64,000 bases of DNA, from assembly GCF_014651855.1 (NCBI RefSeq), contig NZ_BMXR01000016.1, forward strand, positions 1-64,000. Reading direction: 5' to 3'. Shown in pieces: positions 18,517 through 26,994 of this stretch. The notes beneath the pieces were generated by a model. That model ran no database searches. It had not been told where the DNA came from and saw nothing but the letters and a program-made list of their open reading frames with translations. Within the stretch, counting starts at the first letter, position 1. Every line of letters begins with the position of its first letter. The position numbers and the translations under genes are program-made. This DNA is from Saccharospirillum salsuginis (GTDB lineage Bacteria; Pseudomonadota; Gammaproteobacteria; Pseudomonadales; Natronospirillaceae).

Positions 18517-19251
18517 ATGACCAAACGCTCCGACCAGGTCGCCGACGCGTTGAAACAACTGATCGCCGAGCATCGTCTGAAACCCGGCGACCGGCTCCCG
18601 CAGGAAAAGGAGTTGATGACCCAGTTCAGCGCGAGCAAAGGCACCGCTCGCGAAGCCCTCAAGGCCCTGGAAACCCAGGGGCTGATCATCACCCGCACCG
18701 GCCCCGGCGGAGGTGCCTTTGTCGCCGACGTCCCCCCGGACCGCGCCATGTCCCTGCTGGCCAACTACTTCTACTTCAAAGACATCACCATCCACGACAT
18801 CTACCAACTGCGCGTCCACCTCGAACCCGAAATGGCCGCCAGCGTCGTCGGACGCCTGAGCGAGGGCGATTTTCAACGTCTGCAAACCACCATGACCATC
18901 TACGACGCCCCGCCCACCGACCAACAGGAAGAACACGCCCAGCGCATCGCCGAACTCAGCTTCCACGAAGTGCTCGTCGATCTGTGCCCCAACCCCATCC
19001 TCAGCTTCACCTGCCACTTCCTGCTCGGCCTGCTGAAAAACCTCCGCCTGTGCCACAACATCTACGACCTGCCTAATCCCGAACTCTGGGAAACCGGACG
19101 TCACTACCAAATGCAGCTCATCTCCGCCCTCAAACGCGAATCCGAAGCGGATGTTCGTCGCATCATGCGCGAGCACATGATCCGGGCCGAGGCGTTGATG
19201 CAGGAGCAGGAGACAATTGTTTTGGATGAGTTTTTGCCGTCTCGGCGGTAG
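18517..19251 (+). CDS. GntR/FCD family transcriptional regulator
   Basis: 244 residues from the ATG after CAGGCAACACCC. An open frame continues upstream into the ATPase gene but is not the real start. The N-terminal winged helix-turn-helix (residues ~5-70) has KPGDRLPQEKELMTQFSAS and TAREALKALETQGLI. Residues ~85-235 are a helical FCD ligand-binding domain with the metal-site pattern DIYQLRVHLEP, FHEVLVDLCPNP and MREHMIRAE. FCD regulators usually bind an organic or amino acid. The location inside the importer operon suggests it controls this module, perhaps through the repeat at 12463-12510 (inference). Confidence 0.92.
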   Translation: MTKRSDQVADALKQLIAEHRLKPGDRLPQEKELMTQFSASKGTAREALKALETQGLIITRTGPGGGAFVADVPPDRAMSLLANYFYFKDITIHDIYQLRVHLEPEMAASVVGRLSEGDFQRLQTTMTIYDAPPTDQQEEHAQRIAELSFHEVLVDLCPNPILSFTCHFLLGLLKNLRLCHNIYDLPNPELWETGRHYQMQLISALKRESEADVRRIMREHMIRAEALMQEQETIVLDEFLPSRR

Positions 19252-19278
19252 GGGATCTGGGTGGGATGGCTTGAAATG

Positions 19279-19299
19279 GTGGGCAATGCCCACCCTACG
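19279..19299 (+). repeat. Short REP-like palindrome, GTGGGC family
   Basis: GGTGGGCAATGCCCACC followed by CTACG. The same element occurs at 38626-38682, twice in 56242-56476, and at 56478. Confidence 0.7.
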
Positions 19300-19342
19300 A
19301 TTGAACCGTGGTTCAGGTAAACGTTTGTGCCAATGTTCATTG

Positions 19343-19374
19343 TCGGATTACGGCCTTCGGCCTAATTCGACCTA
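19343..19374 (+). repeat. Short REP-like palindrome, TCGGATTA family
   Basis: TCGGATTACGGCC pairs imperfectly with GGCCTAATTCGA, flanked by CCTACG. A second copy in the opposite orientation is at 56172. Confidence 0.65.
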
Positions 19375-19407
19375 CGATTCTGTTGTTAAGTGTTGGCTGT
19401 TGGCTAG

Positions 19408-19519
19408 CGGCTGATGCCGGGGGTTCTCATCTGGGGATGTCCGAGGCATGGATGCCGAGGTCAAGCCCCCATGGATGGGTTAACGGCGACCCCAGATGAG
19501 AACCCCCGGCATCAGCTGC
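19408..19519 (+). repeat. Structured intergenic repeat, copy 4
   Basis: Long stem: GATGCCGGGGGTTCTCATCT on the left pairs exactly with the right arm ending CGGCATC, extended by CGGCT/AGCTG. The loop core is GAGGCATGGATGCCGAGGTC then CCCCCATGGATGGGTTAACG. It fills most of the 374-bp gap between the regulator and the DadA-like gene. Confidence 0.78.
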
Positions 19520-19625
19520 GGATTATCACCACCCAACTCAAACCAACCGCCCGCTTTGCCACGGGCTGTCCACTGTTCTAAGGTATCAACACCACCCGAG
19601 CCTGCAATCAACACGGAGTACCTGA

Positions 19626-20897
19626 ATGGAGGTTGTCATCATCGGCGCCGGCGTCGTCGGCATCACCACCGCCTGGGCGCTGAACCAGCGCGGTTACCAA
19701 GTTACCGTCATCGAAAAACAAAGCCAGGCCGCGCTTGAAACCAGCCGAGCCAATGCCGGTCAACGCTCCTACGGCCACGTCTCTCCCTGGGCCTCCCCGA
19801 AGCTGATCCGCAAAACCCTGCCATCGCTGGTCAAACGGCAGGGTCCGTTGAAGATCCAACCGCTGCCCACGCCGATCACCATCCACTTCCTGTTATCGAT
19901 GTGGCGGGCCGCCTACACCCCCGGCCTGTTCCAGCGCAACCACGAAGCCATGCTCCAGCTCGCTCAGTTTAGCCGCAGCCAGTTTCTCGCCCTGGAAAAA
20001 ACCGTCAAACTCGACTTCGACGGCCACCACGGCGGCATGCTCAAACTGGCCAGCACCGAATCCGAAAAGCGGGAACTGCTCGACATCGCCCAGACCCTGC
20101 AAAAACTCGACATACCCTGTCGCTGGTTCGACGCCGCCGCCGCCCGAGACCAGGAACCCGGCCTGCGCGAAGACACCCCCCTGGTGGGCGGCCTGCACGT
20201 GCCCGGCGACGGCTCCGGCGACTGTCACCTGTTCACCCAGGCCCTCGCCCGAGAATGCGAAGCCGCCGGCGTCCGTTTTCGCTACGACACCACCGTCACC
20301 CACTTCAAAACCTCGGAAGATCATCTTGAGCGCATACAGGTGAGCGGCGAATCCGGCCCCGAATGGATCGATGGCGACCTCTTCGTCGTCTGCGCCGGCT
20401 GCGCCAGCCGGGAATTGGGCCTGTCCCTGGGCGTCAAATGGCCCATATACCCGGTCAAGGGCTACTCCCTGACAGCCCGAATCGAAAACCCCGACCACGC
20501 CCCCATCTCCACCCTGGTCGACGACCGCTACTCCATCGCCATCACCCGTCTCGGCAATCGGCTGCGGGCCACCGGCTTCGCCGAACTGACCGAATTCAAC
20601 CGCAAAATACCCGACCGACGGCTCGCCGCGATCCGGGAAGGCCTGGAAAGCCGCTTCCAGGGCGCCGTCGACTGGAGCAAAGCCGAATCCTGGACCGGTT
20701 TCCGACCAATGACGCCTGACGGCCCGGCCCTGCTGGGCAAGACCTTTCAGGACAACGTCTACGTCAACAGCGGCCATGGCACCTGGGGCTGGACCCTATC
20801 CGCCGGCAGCGCCGAAGTCATCGCCCGCCAGATCGCCGGCGACCCCATTCCCCTCAACCTTCAGGCGTTCGATCCACTGAGATTCAGCCGGAAGTAG
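19626..20897 (+). CDS. FAD-dependent amino acid oxidoreductase (DadA-like)
   Basis: 423 residues. The N-terminal Rossmann FAD site is EVVIIGAGVVGITTAWAL, followed by the acidic end of the second strand (VIEK) and SRANAGQRSYGH, typical of DadA-type D-amino acid dehydrogenases. The C-terminal GFRPMTPDGPALLG and NVYVNSGHGTWGWTLSAGSA close the FAD domain. The family oxidises D-amino acids, or sometimes glycine or other amines, to keto acids, passing electrons to the respiratory chain. It is downstream of the importer and regulator, consistent with final breakdown of the imported compound. The stop codon TAG is the first three bases of a palindromic element. Confidence 0.9.
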   Translation: MEVVIIGAGVVGITTAWALNQRGYQVTVIEKQSQAALETSRANAGQRSYGHVSPWASPKLIRKTLPSLVKRQGPLKIQPLPTPITIHFLLSMWRAAYTPGLFQRNHEAMLQLAQFSRSQFLALEKTVKLDFDGHHGGMLKLASTESEKRELLDIAQTLQKLDIPCRWFDAAAARDQEPGLREDTPLVGGLHVPGDGSGDCHLFTQALARECEAAGVRFRYDTTVTHFKTSEDHLERIQVSGESGPEWIDGDLFVVCAGCASRELGLSLGVKWPIYPVKGYSLTARIENPDHAPISTLVDDRYSIAITRLGNRLRATGFAELTEFNRKIPDRRLAAIREGLESRFQGAVDWSKAESWTGFRPMTPDGPALLGKTFQDNVYVNSGHGTWGWTLSAGSAEVIARQIAGDPIPLNLQAFDPLRFSRK

Positions 20898-21022
20898 GGC
20901 AGAAGTGGTCCGACACATCGGGCGGAGCGTTATCTGCCATTGTTAGCATATAAAGCCTGTGAATGGTTCATGGGCTCGGTATGCTCCCCACGGCAGATAA
21001 CGGCTTCGCCTCTTCTGCCCTA
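20895..21022. repeat. Two-level palindrome after the DadA-like gene
   Basis: Outer arms TAGGGCAGAAG (20895-20905) and CTTCTGCCCTA (21012-21022) are exact reverse complements. Inner arms CGTTATCTGCC (20928-20938) and GGCAGATAACG (20992-21002) are too. It includes the upstream gene's stop codon. It may fold into a transcript-end structure but lacks a T-run. Confidence 0.65.
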
Positions 21023-21053
21023 CCATTGAGGCCGCAATAGGCGCGCTAGTAAG

Positions 21054-21164
21054 CCCGAGGTTGCGGGTAGGCCTCAGCAGGGGAGTTCGCAGCATGGATG
21101 CTGCGGTCTAGCCTACATGGAAGTATTCACGGCGACCCTGCAGAGGCCTACCCGCCACCTCGGG
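21054..21164 (+). repeat. Structured intergenic repeat, copy 5
   Basis: Stem CCCGAGGTTGCGGGTAGGCC pairs with GGCCTACCCGCCACCTCGGG, with further pairing inward (TCAGCAGGG / CCCTGCAGA). The loop core is CGCAGCATGGATGCTGCGGT then CTACATGGAAGTATTCACGG. This and the preceding palindrome fill the 388-bp gap before yejK. Confidence 0.78.
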
Positions 21165-21285
21165 CGGACCAAAGGCACTACCCCATACCAGCCACGGAAC
21201 CAAAACAGACCATTGGCACGACTCCTCCCCAAACCGGTATACTCCGCCGCCGTATGAACGCAGCCAGACAGAAGGCCATGACTCC

Positions 21286-22275
21286 ATGCCGATGACCAAC
21301 CTGATCGTCCACCAGCTCACCCGAACCGACACCAAGACCGACCTACACCTCCAGGACGCCGAGCTCTCCCTGGACGACCACGCCATAACCCTGCTGGCCG
21401 AAGTGAAATCCAGCTTCGCCGCCCGTGCCAGCAAACGCTACGGTGGTTTCTCCGAAGAAGCCGGGCATTTCAAGGCGTTGACCGGTCAGTGGCAGCAGAA
21501 CAGCATTCCGTTCAAGAGCTTCACCCATCAAATCATGGAACGACTGGCCGTGACCCTGGAGCAGGGCGGCCTGGAAAGTACCGGTCATTGGCTGTTCGCC
21601 GAAGAAGAGATCGAAGCCGGGCGCCAGTTCTGGTTCTTCCAGCTCAGACACAAAGACGGTCTCGCGCTGACGCACGACCTGCAACTGAGTGAAAGTCGCA
21701 TTCTGGACTACAGCCGACTGGGCTTCGGTTTGTGTCTGGATTTGACGGCACTGGCCGATCCGAACGAAAAACAGTATCTGACCGTCAGTTTCGGGTTCGG
21801 CGACAAGGCCTTGCAGGACGGACTGGTCGATTTCGTGGACTTCGTGGCCACCGTCGATACCAGTGCCGATACCGAAGCCTTCATGGCCGTGGTCGATGCG
21901 TTCAGCACCCAGTTGCCGCCCGAAAAAGGCCAGAACTACCGGAAAAAAGCCGTCGAGTTCTGCATGGAACAGGATAAGCTGGGCGAACCCGTGTCCGTGC
22001 GAACACTGTCCGAGGAATTGCAAACCGAAGCCGATGCCTCCATATCCCAATACATCGAGGAGGCCAAACCGGACGTCAAGGAGGCCTTCATACCGGACCG
22101 CAAGAGTTTGAAGAAGTACATTCGTTATTCCGGCCGCAGTAAGGACGTATCCATCAGCTTCAGCAACGACACCCTGGGGCGGGACATCCAGTTCGACGAA
22201 CAGAACGAGCGCCTGATCATCAACGAGATACCGTCCAGCCTGTTGAAGCAGCTGAAAAGCGGATCTGACGGCTGA
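21286..22275 (+). CDS. yejK: Nucleoid-associated protein YejK/NdpA
   Basis: 329 residues, matching the family length of ~335. Typical features are an N-terminal HQL segment, the FKALTGQWQQ region, GHWLFAEEEIEAGRQFWFF, a central RLGFGLCLDLTAL and the C-terminal DRKSLKKYIRYSGRSKDVS. The protein is a minor nucleoid component that binds double-stranded DNA; its exact role is not settled. AGAAGG lies upstream of the ATG. It is a single gene followed at 87 bp by a small basic protein gene. Confidence 0.93.
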   Translation: MPMTNLIVHQLTRTDTKTDLHLQDAELSLDDHAITLLAEVKSSFAARASKRYGGFSEEAGHFKALTGQWQQNSIPFKSFTHQIMERLAVTLEQGGLESTGHWLFAEEEIEAGRQFWFFQLRHKDGLALTHDLQLSESRILDYSRLGFGLCLDLTALADPNEKQYLTVSFGFGDKALQDGLVDFVDFVATVDTSADTEAFMAVVDAFSTQLPPEKGQNYRKKAVEFCMEQDKLGEPVSVRTLSEELQTEADASISQYIEEAKPDVKEAFIPDRKSLKKYIRYSGRSKDVSISFSNDTLGRDIQFDEQNERLIINEIPSSLLKQLKSGSDG

Positions 22276-22362
22276 TTGATCCTGATCAAGCCATTTTTAG
22301 GGCCCCCGGTATATCTTTGCTAAACTGTAGGATTGTTTGAAATCTCACCCTCGGGGGTTAAG

Positions 22363-22686
22363 GTGAAACGACCACCGACCAAAAAGGAAATCCGTCAGGA
22401 CCTGGAACGACAGGTCGAGAATTTCCTGCGCGAGGGCGGGCGAATCAATCCGGTCGAACAGGGTACAAGTGGGCTGGAAGGCAACCGTCCCTGGTCGCAT
22501 CCGTTCCAGGCCGGTCCCGACGGCGAGCCCAAGCAAGAGCGCACGCCAGTGCCCGAGGTTGTCGCCGCCATCGAAGCCCGCAAACACAAAAAGCACCCTC
22601 CTGTACGCTCCAAACGCCGTGGACCACGCAAACAGTGGATATACGACGATTTCGGCGAGCCCGTGCGCTGGGTGTGGAAAGACTGA
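22363..22686 (+). CDS. Small basic conserved protein
   Basis: 107 residues from a GTG start preceded by TCGGGGGTTAAG. An in-frame TTG ten codons upstream is the alternative. The protein is rich in Lys, Arg and Pro (PPTKKEIRQDLERQVENFL, then RSKRRGPRKQW near the C-terminus). No membrane segment or known catalytic motif is seen. The pattern 'ERQVENFLREGGRINPVEQG' followed by a basic tail resembles small uncharacterised proteins of gammaproteobacteria, and nucleic-acid binding would fit its charge. Function unknown. Confidence 0.65.
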   Translation: MKRPPTKKEIRQDLERQVENFLREGGRINPVEQGTSGLEGNRPWSHPFQAGPDGEPKQERTPVPEVVAAIEARKHKKHPPVRSKRRGPRKQWIYDDFGEPVRWVWKD

Positions 22687-22839
22687 ACCTTCGTCGTTGC
22701 CTGTCCAGGCCCGTATTCCGGTGCTAAGCTGAAAGTCTGAATATTCGCCGTCTGTTGACTCATCACGCCGTGATACCGGGGTTGTCGGAGTGATGTCGAT
22801 ACTGGCCAGACGGTTGAGCGGGTTGTCGCGAGTAGGGCC

Positions 22840-24549
22840 ATGGCCATTTCCAACAACAATAACGAAGATGCCTATCAACTGATCGCCGATTCCATGAGTG
22901 ATCTCGTCTGCCTCCATGATCCGCAGGGGATCTATCTGTGGGTCAGTCCGTCCGCCCGTCGGATTCTGGGTTATGAACCCGATGAGATGCTGGGCAAAAA
23001 CCCGTACTCGCTGTTCCATCCCGACGATCGGGAACGCATCCGCAGTGGCACGCACGATCCGGCGCTTGAAGGCGCGGGAAACATTTACGTGCGGTACCGG
23101 ATGCTGCATCGCAGCGGCTTTTACGTCTGGCTGGAGTCACTGACCCAGCCGATTCTCGATGATGTAGGAACCGTGGTTAACCTGCACACCACCTCGCGGG
23201 ATGTGACGGAACAGGTACGGCTCGAACGGGCTTTGGCGCAGAGCGAAGCCTTGCATCGCTCGGTCGTCAATTCCCTGGCCGAAGGGGTAATGTCCTTCGC
23301 CAGGGACGGGCGGGTTTTAACCATCAATGAACAGGCCTCGAAACTGCTGGAACTGAATCCGGATAACGTGCTTGGCCGTCAGCCCAAGGACGTTTCCTGG
23401 AGGGCTGTTTATCTGGATGGGACGGAAATCCCCCAGACAGAGCTGCCACTCTTCGTGACCCTGTCGACCGGTCAATCCTGTCGTGATTTCCGGATGGGGT
23501 TGGTATTCGACGACGCCAAAACCAAATGGGTGTCCGTCAATTCGGAACCGGTGACGACCGAGGGCCCCCAGGCCGACAATCAAGCGGCCGTGGTATTGAC
23601 GATGACGGACATATCCGATCAGTTGCGACGCGAAGCCATGCTGGAACAGTGGTCAACGGTGTTTCGCCACAGCCGGGAACCCATACTGCTTGTCGATCTG
23701 GACGGAATCATTCAGGAAGCGAACCCGGCGTTTGGTCGTTTACTTCAACTGGACAGCTCATCGACCATCGGGACGTCGTGGAGCGGTTTTTTACAACCGT
23801 CCAGTGGAACCCGGGTTCACGATGGAGACCTTCTGTTGAACGCGGCCCACCAGGGGCACTGGCGGGGTGAACTCTGGTTGCGCGATACCGAAGGCGGCAT
23901 TCATGCGACCTGGGCGTCCATCTCGGCCTTGCCGGTCGAACCCGGTACGGAACACAAGATGCTGGTGATATTCAGCGATTTTCAGGAAAAGCACGAACAG
24001 GAAAAGGCGTTGCGGATTCAGGCCACCCACGACGCCTTGACCGGGCTGCCAAACCGGCTGTTGCTGATGGACCGGTTCGACATGGCGCTCAAGTCGGCGC
24101 AACGTCATGGCGAGACCTTCGCCTGCTTTTATCTCGATCTCGATGATTTCAAGCCGGTAAACGATCGCTATGGCCATGCGGTCGGCGATGAAGTACTCAA
24201 GACCATCGCCCGTCGGCTGAAAGCCATTCTGCGGGACGACGACTCCCTGGCCCGTCTCGGTGGCGACGAATTCGTCATGTTGATCACCTCGCTCAACGGG
24301 CGTTCGGCCGCAGGATCGGTGGCTGACAAGGTCTTGCAGGTCCTGACAGAGGTCATACCGGTGGGCGGTCGGGACATCCGGGTCAATGGCAGCCTTGGGG
24401 TTGGTCTCTTTCCGCATCATGCCGCCAGCGTGGATGATCTGCTGCATGTGGCGGACCAGGCGATGTATCGCGCCAAGCACTCAGGCGGCTCGCGCTGGCT
24501 CCTGGGCGGCCCCCGCGAGGGTTTACACAATAAAAACGAACGCCCTTAA
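22840..24549 (+). CDS. Multi-PAS diguanylate cyclase
   Basis: 569 residues. Three PAS-type domains can be seen: about 10-125 (SDLVCLHDPQGIYLWVSPSA), 135-260 (VVNSLAEGVMSFARDGRVLT) and 265-385 (ILLVDLDGIIQEANPAF). A GGDEF domain covers ~395-555, with RLGGDEFVML near 475 and the DLDDFKPVNDRYGH substrate region intact. There is no EAL domain or membrane segment, so it should be a cytoplasmic cyclic di-GMP synthase. It is a single gene, and the cold-shock promoter begins 10 bp after its stop. Confidence 0.93.
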   Translation: MAISNNNNEDAYQLIADSMSDLVCLHDPQGIYLWVSPSARRILGYEPDEMLGKNPYSLFHPDDRERIRSGTHDPALEGAGNIYVRYRMLHRSGFYVWLESLTQPILDDVGTVVNLHTTSRDVTEQVRLERALAQSEALHRSVVNSLAEGVMSFARDGRVLTINEQASKLLELNPDNVLGRQPKDVSWRAVYLDGTEIPQTELPLFVTLSTGQSCRDFRMGLVFDDAKTKWVSVNSEPVTTEGPQADNQAAVVLTMTDISDQLRREAMLEQWSTVFRHSREPILLVDLDGIIQEANPAFGRLLQLDSSSTIGTSWSGFLQPSSGTRVHDGDLLLNAAHQGHWRGELWLRDTEGGIHATWASISALPVEPGTEHKMLVIFSDFQEKHEQEKALRIQATHDALTGLPNRLLLMDRFDMALKSAQRHGETFACFYLDLDDFKPVNDRYGHAVGDEVLKTIARRLKAILRDDDSLARLGGDEFVMLITSLNGRSAAGSVADKVLQVLTEVIPVGGRDIRVNGSLGVGLFPHHAASVDDLLHVADQAMYRAKHSGGSRWLLGGPREGLHNKNERP

Positions 24550-24558
24550 AAAAAATGA

Positions 24559-24584
24559 TTGACATCCCCCCGGGGTGCTATAAG
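24559..24584 (+). promoter_or_regulatory. Likely cold-shock gene promoter
   Basis: TTGACA at 24559-24564 is followed by TGCTATAAG, which has an extended -10 character, though spacing to TATAAG is short (14 bp; 16 bp to TAAGCT). Initiation here would give a 5' leader of about 145 nt before the cold-shock coding region, as usual for cspA-type genes whose leader folds in a temperature-dependent way. Confidence 0.5.
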
Positions 24585-24733
24585 CTGCACATCAGCTTGA
24601 AAGTACGACCTATTTTTTGTGAACACCCTCTCGAAGCTTCGCGCATCTCGTCTGGACCTTCATAAGTAATAGCAACACTTCAGCACAACCGGCCCTCGGG
24701 CTAACAATGTTTAATCTCAATAAGGTATTACTT

Positions 24734-24940
24734 ATGTCTACCGTTACCGGCACTGTAAAATGGTTCAACGAATCCAAAGGCTTCGGCTTCATCGAGCAGC
24801 AAAACGGCCCTGACGTTTTCGCTCACTTCAGCGCTATTCAAGGCACAGGCTTCAAAACCCTGGCCGAAGGCCAACAGGTTGAGTTCACCATCACCCAGGG
24901 CCAGAAAGGTCCTCAGGCTGAGAACATCGTTGTTGTCTAA
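24734..24940 (+). CDS. Cold-shock protein (CspA family)
   Basis: 68 residues. MSTVTGTVKWFNESKGFGFI carries the RNP1 motif, and DVFAHFSAI carries RNP2. This is a single OB-fold domain that binds single-stranded RNA and DNA and acts as an RNA chaperone. An in-frame ATG 9 codons upstream exists, but the family always begins at this point. The long leader (24585-24733) is probably regulatory. A strong terminator follows 31 bp after the stop. Confidence 0.96.
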   Translation: MSTVTGTVKWFNESKGFGFIEQQNGPDVFAHFSAIQGTGFKTLAEGQQVEFTITQGQKGPQAENIVVV

Positions 24941-24971
24941 AGGATAACAACCCGTCCTTCGGGACGTGATC

Positions 24972-25007
24972 AAAAAAGGCAGGCACCGAAAGGGCCTGCC
25001 TTTTTTT
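24972..25007 (+). terminator. Rho-independent terminator of cold-shock gene
   Basis: Stem AAAGGCAGGC paired with GCCTGCCTTT, loop of about 10 nt, followed by T7. Confidence 0.9.
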
Positions 25008-25057
25008 GTGCATGGATGAAAACTCCCGGCCCCAAAGCCGGGCCCTGCCAGGCTTTC

Positions 25058-26653
25058 TTATTCGCCCTTTCGCATCCAGTGAGCCGCGCGTTCGGCCAGC
25101 ATGATGGTCGGTGCATTGGTGTTGCCACCGATCAGGGTCGGCATCACGCTGGCATCGACCACGCGCAGACCCGATAAGCCCCTGACGCGAAACCGGGTGT
25201 CCACCACCGCGTCCGCATCCACGCCCATTCGGCATGTGCCGACCGGGTGATAGATCGTATCCGCCCGTTCGCGGAGCGAATGAATCAACTCATCGTCGCT
25301 GGCATTGTCGCCGATGTACATGGGTTTGCCCCGGTAACGGTCCAGCGCCGGCTGCATGATCAGTTCACGGCTCAGTTTCACGCCGCGCAATAACGCGTAC
25401 AGGTCTCGTTCGTCGCTCAAAAAAGCCGGATCGATGCGCGGCGGCGACAGCGGGTTGCGGTCATACAGGCCCAGGTGGCCGCGTGAGTGGGGCCGCAATT
25501 GGCAGGCGTGAATGCTGAAACCCTGGCCGTAGTGCAATTTTCGGTTGTGATCGTCCGCCAGGCCCACCAGAAAGTGAAACTGGGTGTCCGGTCGCTCCAG
25601 ATCGGCTTGGGTCTTCAGAAAGGCGCCTCCTTCGGCCACATTGCTGGCGATGATGCCCCGACCGCGTGTCAGATAATTCGGCAGCGACGCAGCCACCCGG
25701 GCAAGGCCCATCGCACCGTAGCCGATCAGGTGAGGGGAGGGGCTGCGCCAGGCGGAAATGTAGTCGAGATGATCCTGAAGATTGGCGCCGACCTGAGCGT
25801 GTTCATGGATGACGGGAAGACCGTGCGTTTTCAGCTCATCGACCGGGCCGATGCCCGACAGCATCAGCAGTTGGGGGGACTGGAAAGCGCCCGCGCACAA
25901 CACCACCTCGCGACGGGCCTTGTACAGTTGTTGCGGCCCGTTGCCGTGCATGGCCCAGACACCGGTGACACCGTTCTCGCCCACTTCAAGCCGGGTGGCC
26001 TGGGTGCGGGTCATGACGGTGAGGTTGGGGCGATTCATGGCCGGATGCAAAAAGGCCTTGGCCGCACTGCAGCGCAGGCCCCGACGCTGTGTCACCTGAT
26101 AGCGACCCACGCCTTCCTGGCTCGCGCCGTTGAAATCGTCCGTCAGGGTGTGCCCGGCCTCTCGACCGGCCTCGATATAGGCATCGATCATCGGGTTGTG
26201 GTAGGGCAGGTCCGCCACGCCGAGGGGGCCGTCGGTCCCGTGGTACGGCGCGGTCAGTCGGTTGTTGGCTTCGCTGTGCCGAAACCAGGGCAGAACCTCA
26301 TCCCAGCCGAAATCGGCGAGGCCAAGCCGAGCCCAGTCGTTGTAGTCTTCCGGGTGACCGCGTGTATAGATCATGGCGTTTATCGCGCTGCTGCCACCGA
26401 GCGCCTTACCGCGTGGCTGATAGCCTTTGCGCCCGTTGAAACCGGCCTGCGGTACCGTTTCGAACGCCCAGTTGTGCGCGAAGCCGGGCACGGTAACGGC
26501 CATGCCGAGCGGAATCTGTATCAGTGGGCTGCGTCCGCCGCCGCCGGCCTCGGTCAGCAGTACGGTAACGCCCGGGTCCTCGGACAACCTGGCGGCAAGA
26601 ACGCTGCCGGCCGAGCCTCCGCCGATGATGATGTAGTCGAAATGTTTGGTCAT
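25058..26653 (-). CDS. GMC-family FAD oxidoreductase (choline dehydrogenase-like)
   Basis: 531 residues. FAD site DYIIIGGGSAGSVLAARLSE is at the N-terminus; GMC signatures GKALGGSSAINAMIYTRG and CAGAFQSPQLLMLSGIG are present. The catalytic pair is visible as His in YHPVGTCRMG and Asn in GGNTNAPTIMLAE near the C-terminus. The family oxidises primary alcohols; choline dehydrogenase is the nearest well-known relative, but no betaine genes are adjacent and the substrate is open. The ATG is preceded by AAGGA; a TTG two codons upstream is less likely. Single minus-strand gene. Confidence 0.93.
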   Translation of the reverse strand: MTKHFDYIIIGGGSAGSVLAARLSEDPGVTVLLTEAGGGGRSPLIQIPLGMAVTVPGFAHNWAFETVPQAGFNGRKGYQPRGKALGGSSAINAMIYTRGHPEDYNDWARLGLADFGWDEVLPWFRHSEANNRLTAPYHGTDGPLGVADLPYHNPMIDAYIEAGREAGHTLTDDFNGASQEGVGRYQVTQRRGLRCSAAKAFLHPAMNRPNLTVMTRTQATRLEVGENGVTGVWAMHGNGPQQLYKARREVVLCAGAFQSPQLLMLSGIGPVDELKTHGLPVIHEHAQVGANLQDHLDYISAWRSPSPHLIGYGAMGLARVAASLPNYLTRGRGIIASNVAEGGAFLKTQADLERPDTQFHFLVGLADDHNRKLHYGQGFSIHACQLRPHSRGHLGLYDRNPLSPPRIDPAFLSDERDLYALLRGVKLSRELIMQPALDRYRGKPMYIGDNASDDELIHSLRERADTIYHPVGTCRMGVDADAVVDTRFRVRGLSGLRVVDASVMPTLIGGNTNAPTIMLAERAAHWMRKGE

Positions 26654-26994
26654 GCTCAAATCCTTTTTCGGGCTACGCTACAGCCGACCGTATGAAGTGA
26701 CAAGCGGCACTCGTTATTGGTCGGGATTTCTGGCTGAATCGGATGAAATGGGCGAGCGTCTGTTACCTCTGGTTGATGAGCCGGGTTCCGATCCGTTCAG
26801 GACATGATGAAACGGAAGTGACGGTTTGAACCAAATACATTGGCTGAATTGGCTAAAAAAGGTGTCTGTTTCCCGTCGAAGCCGCTGATTGCCCCGTATT
26901 CCGGACAGCATCGGGTTTGGCACGACCTCTGCTACGCAACGACCGAACGGCGGTGTTCACCGTCCTACTTAAGGAATAGAGAAGGAAGTATACG
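26654..26994. other. Intergenic gap between divergent genes
   Basis: This 341-bp gap between the GMC gene and the DUF2807 gene contains no supported coding region. The only clear signal is the sigma-54-like site at 26918-26933, listed separately. An open frame on the minus strand at 26714-26923 has no supporting features. Confidence 0.6.
26918..26933 (+). promoter_or_regulatory. Possible sigma-54 promoter
   Basis: TGGCACGACCTCTGCT matches the -24/-12 consensus TGGCAC-N5-TTGCW at every position except the first T of the -12 element. GG and GC have the required spacing. Transcription would start near 26944, 51 bp before the DUF2807 start codon. Confidence 0.45.
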
